A DNA stretch of 8,006 nt from Candidatus Absconditabacterales bacterium (lineage in GTDB: Bacteria > Patescibacteriota > Gracilibacteria > Absconditabacterales > Absconditicoccaceae), in contig CALCME010000018.1 of assembly GCA_937965925.1 (NCBI GenBank), positions 1 to 8,006 of the forward strand, given 5' to 3'. The notes beneath the pieces are model-generated. The model had not been told where the DNA came from, searched no databases, and saw nothing but the letters and a program-made list of their open reading frames with translations. Below are positions 5,776 through 8,006 of the stretch, piece after piece (positions within the stretch are counted from its first letter, which is position 1; every line of letters starts with the position of its first letter). The position numbers were made by a program, and so were the translations under genes.

Positions 5776-8006
5776 ATGAGTGAATTATATACAGATACAC
5801 TTTCATGAGCAGAGAGTGAAATTGAATCAAAAGAATCAAAAGCTACTCTTGCTGATTTACCTTTGGACGAACAGGCTAAGTTGATTTTTGAGATTAATCA
5901 GTACCTTTGAAGTTATGATATGAGAAGTACGGACCATCCATACTTTAAATTTTCATGTACAATTGATCAAGATTGAGATCTTGTCCTCAATCAAAATAGA
6001 GTAAAATTATCATGGATTGATCTAAAAAACTTGCAACATTTTCTTGTTACAAGAAATCTTTTAAGAATCCTTACAAAATTTTTTGAAAGAAATAAGAGTC
6101 ATGATCTTGAAAATCCTAAACAAAAGTCTGTGCGTGTTCTCAGGAGGTTAAGAGATAATATTTCAAGACTATTTAGAGATGAACATTCTCATATTATTTG
6201 AAAAAAAAATAAATTCGTTTTAGCTAAAAAAGATATAGATGCAGTATTGAATAGTGATCAGACTAGTAATGGGTGAGAAGAGACTATAGTTGCTTTGGAA
6301 GAACCAGAATGAAAAGCACAATTAGATTCATACGAAAGGGATTTATTGGTTCATATTAATCATATGATGTGATCAACAAGAAAAGAATACTTTTCTATGA
6401 AACACAGATGAACTGCTAGATCAAAATTATACTTGAATGAAAAATGATGTAGATACCTTTCAGGTCTACTTTTGGAGATTATTTCTTACTTAGAGCAAGA
6501 GAAGTCGTTTATGGATATATGATGACTTTTTAAGAAAGACACAGAAGGTGAACATATTCTATATCTATTGAAACAGAACAATATACTTGCTGATTATCAA
6601 ATACTTCGTTTTCTCCACCTGTTAAAGCAAAATATTGATGGAGGAGATCTTATGTATCTAGAAAATAATCAAGGTACAGTCTGACTAATTCATGATCTTC
6701 TATATACTTCTCACTTCTCGTATCATACCAATTGATTTGACTTTTATGATTATCAACTAGCTCCTCATTTATCTTCATTTAAGAGAAATTTGGAGAATAA
6801 CGAATGAATTCAATCTCTTATTGTCACTAAAAAAAACGAACATCCTGACTCATATGTTTTGTTTCATGACGTTTCGGATCTCAAAAATATTGTGAGTGCA
6901 TGATTAAAGGTTTTAAGATGAAAAGACACTGTGCGTGATATATTTAGATGAAGGTCTATACTTGATAAAGAGGTATTCGACAGAACAGACCAGAGTTCAA
7001 GATCAGATCTTATTGCTCGTATATCTACTATCTATCAGTGAATAGAGAAAAGTCTAGAAACAATGTGTACAGATATGGAGTTTACAGTTACTAGTGTCCA
7101 TAGGGAATTCAATAATAAATACCAAGCATTTTATGGAGAAGAAGAGGATATTATTGCATGACTCTCTGATAAAAGATGGTCACGTTTTAAGAATGCTTCT
7201 TTTGAGACAGGATGTAAAAAAAAGAAAAATAGTAATGATTTTTTAGTGGATAAATCTATGATACCTAGCGTTAGGAAGAAAATCTTCTGATCGATCTCTT
7301 CAGAAGGGGAACATAATGACACGCTTAGTGATGATGAAATTGTTTCAATATGTTCTGCACTTCAATCACAAAAAGTATGACAAATTGAAGGGTATGAAGA
7401 TATGAAAGTAGTGTATACAATATCGGGTAATGATGGAAATGGAAACCCTATTACGTTCTTCTATGAACATATGCTTGTATTTTCAGACTATTCAAATGAG
7501 CATCCAAGTGCCAGCCATACTATGAAATTAGACCCATGAAAGATAGTTACCTCAGTAAGTAGAGATATGTACTCATCATCTCAGTCAGAGTACTATAGAT
7601 TGTCATTTGCATGAGTACGTAGTTATGTTGCTGAAGCTAAATTACAAAAGGTATTTCTAGAGAATCCAAAGAATAAAGAAATGCTTTATAAAAACATCTA
7701 CCCATATACTTACATACAACAAGAGTATAATCGCAATCAGGCATATACTCTTGATGAGGAGAAGAAGCTTTCTTTTGTAGATCTGAACTTAGATGATCCA
7801 AAACATATAGCATTGATACATACTTATCTTGCAGAATGATATAAAGAGTCTCTCGAACAGAAACAATTACATATGTTTGTGAGAACAGGAACTTCTGAAG
7901 AAAGGTTATCATGAAGAGGTGTGTTAAACACATATGATGCATTTAATTCAGTGTATGGGAAACCTGTGTGAAATATTTCTATTTGATCATCTGAAAGGAT
8001 AGAAGA
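5776..8006 (+). CDS. Giant protein of unknown family, at least 743 aa (3' truncated)
   Basis: From ATG at 5776 the frame runs to the window end without UAA or UAG. It holds 27 UGA and 16 GGN glycines. An in-frame UAA lies at 5731-5733 and no other ATG lies between, so the start is well fixed; there is no clear Shine-Dalgarno sequence. The protein is hydrophilic, with no signal peptide and no membrane segment. The N-terminal 200 residues are rich in basic helices (LKNLQHFLVTRNLLRILTKF, VRVLRRLRDNISRLFRD). A middle part (about 410-500) continues as helical and charged (STIYQGIEKSLETM, KKKKNSND), and about 535-640 looks like a folded alpha/beta domain (MKVVYTISGNDGNGNPITFF, YYRLSFAGVRSYVAEAKLQK). 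I recognise no catalytic motif. It is divergent from the trmB-like operon and preceded by a possible attenuator. Confidence 0.85.

Noticed and set aside
7637..7942. Minus-strand 101-codon ORF
   Set aside because: Antisense to the giant plus-strand gene, whose reading is continuous for over 740 codons.
1..8006. UGA=Trp code (mycoplasma type), or a heavily frameshifted pseudogene region
   Set aside because: UGA positions match conserved glycines rather than tryptophans, UGG is in use, and the genes are intact once UGA is read as Gly.
1..8006. tRNA, rRNA, CRISPR array, insertion sequence
   Set aside because: No cloverleaf T-loop context, no conserved rRNA stretches, no regularly spaced repeats, and no transposase or terminal inverted repeats seen on either strand.
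5776..8006. RelA/SpoT-like assignment for the giant gene
   Set aside because: Only a vague helical resemblance in the middle part; no synthetase or HD-hydrolase motif could be pointed to.

Overview
The window only makes sense if UGA is read as glycine, with UAA and UAG as the only stops (translation table 25). Read that way, short standard-code ORFs merge into long genes. The leuB fragment continues past its first UGA into the correct family C-terminus. A complete TrmB-family regulator appears on the minus strand, and two very long genes appear, one with 41 and one with at least 27 in-frame UGA codons. UGA=Gly is known from Candidatus Absconditabacteria (SR1) and Candidatus Gracilibacteria (BD1-5/GN02), so an AT-rich member of these lineages is the likely source. 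UGG is still used for tryptophan, which argues against the mycoplasma-type UGA=Trp code.

Layout. (1) 2-439, plus: the 3' end of leuB, an anabolic gene unusual for these reduced genomes. (2) 458-1952, minus: a run of small genes. In transcription order these are a 76-aa protein, a 125-aa protein, an 83-aa possible helix-turn-helix protein and a 141-aa stand-alone response-regulator receiver protein that converges on leuB. A promoter near 2051-2079 and inverted repeats at 1680-1747 and 2021-2030 could control them. (3) 2173-5409, minus: a probable two-gene operon of a TrmB-like regulator (250 aa) and, 24 bases downstream, an 819-aa protein of unknown family with one internal membrane-like segment, ended by a hairpin/T-run terminator at 2069-2094. 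(4) 5410-5775: a dense divergent control region with facing promoters, an inverted repeat filling the spacer of the trmB-side promoter, and a structured leader with mutually exclusive antiterminator and terminator pairings. (5) 5776-8006, plus: an open gene of at least 743 codons that runs off the window; I do not recognise its family.

Working model (inference): the TrmB-like regulator senses a ligand and acts at the shared control region, coordinating its own operon with the divergent giant gene, which may also be under transcription attenuation. The two giant proteins are the best candidates for something undescribed. The small-gene cluster looks like a separate signalling unit, possibly partly decayed.
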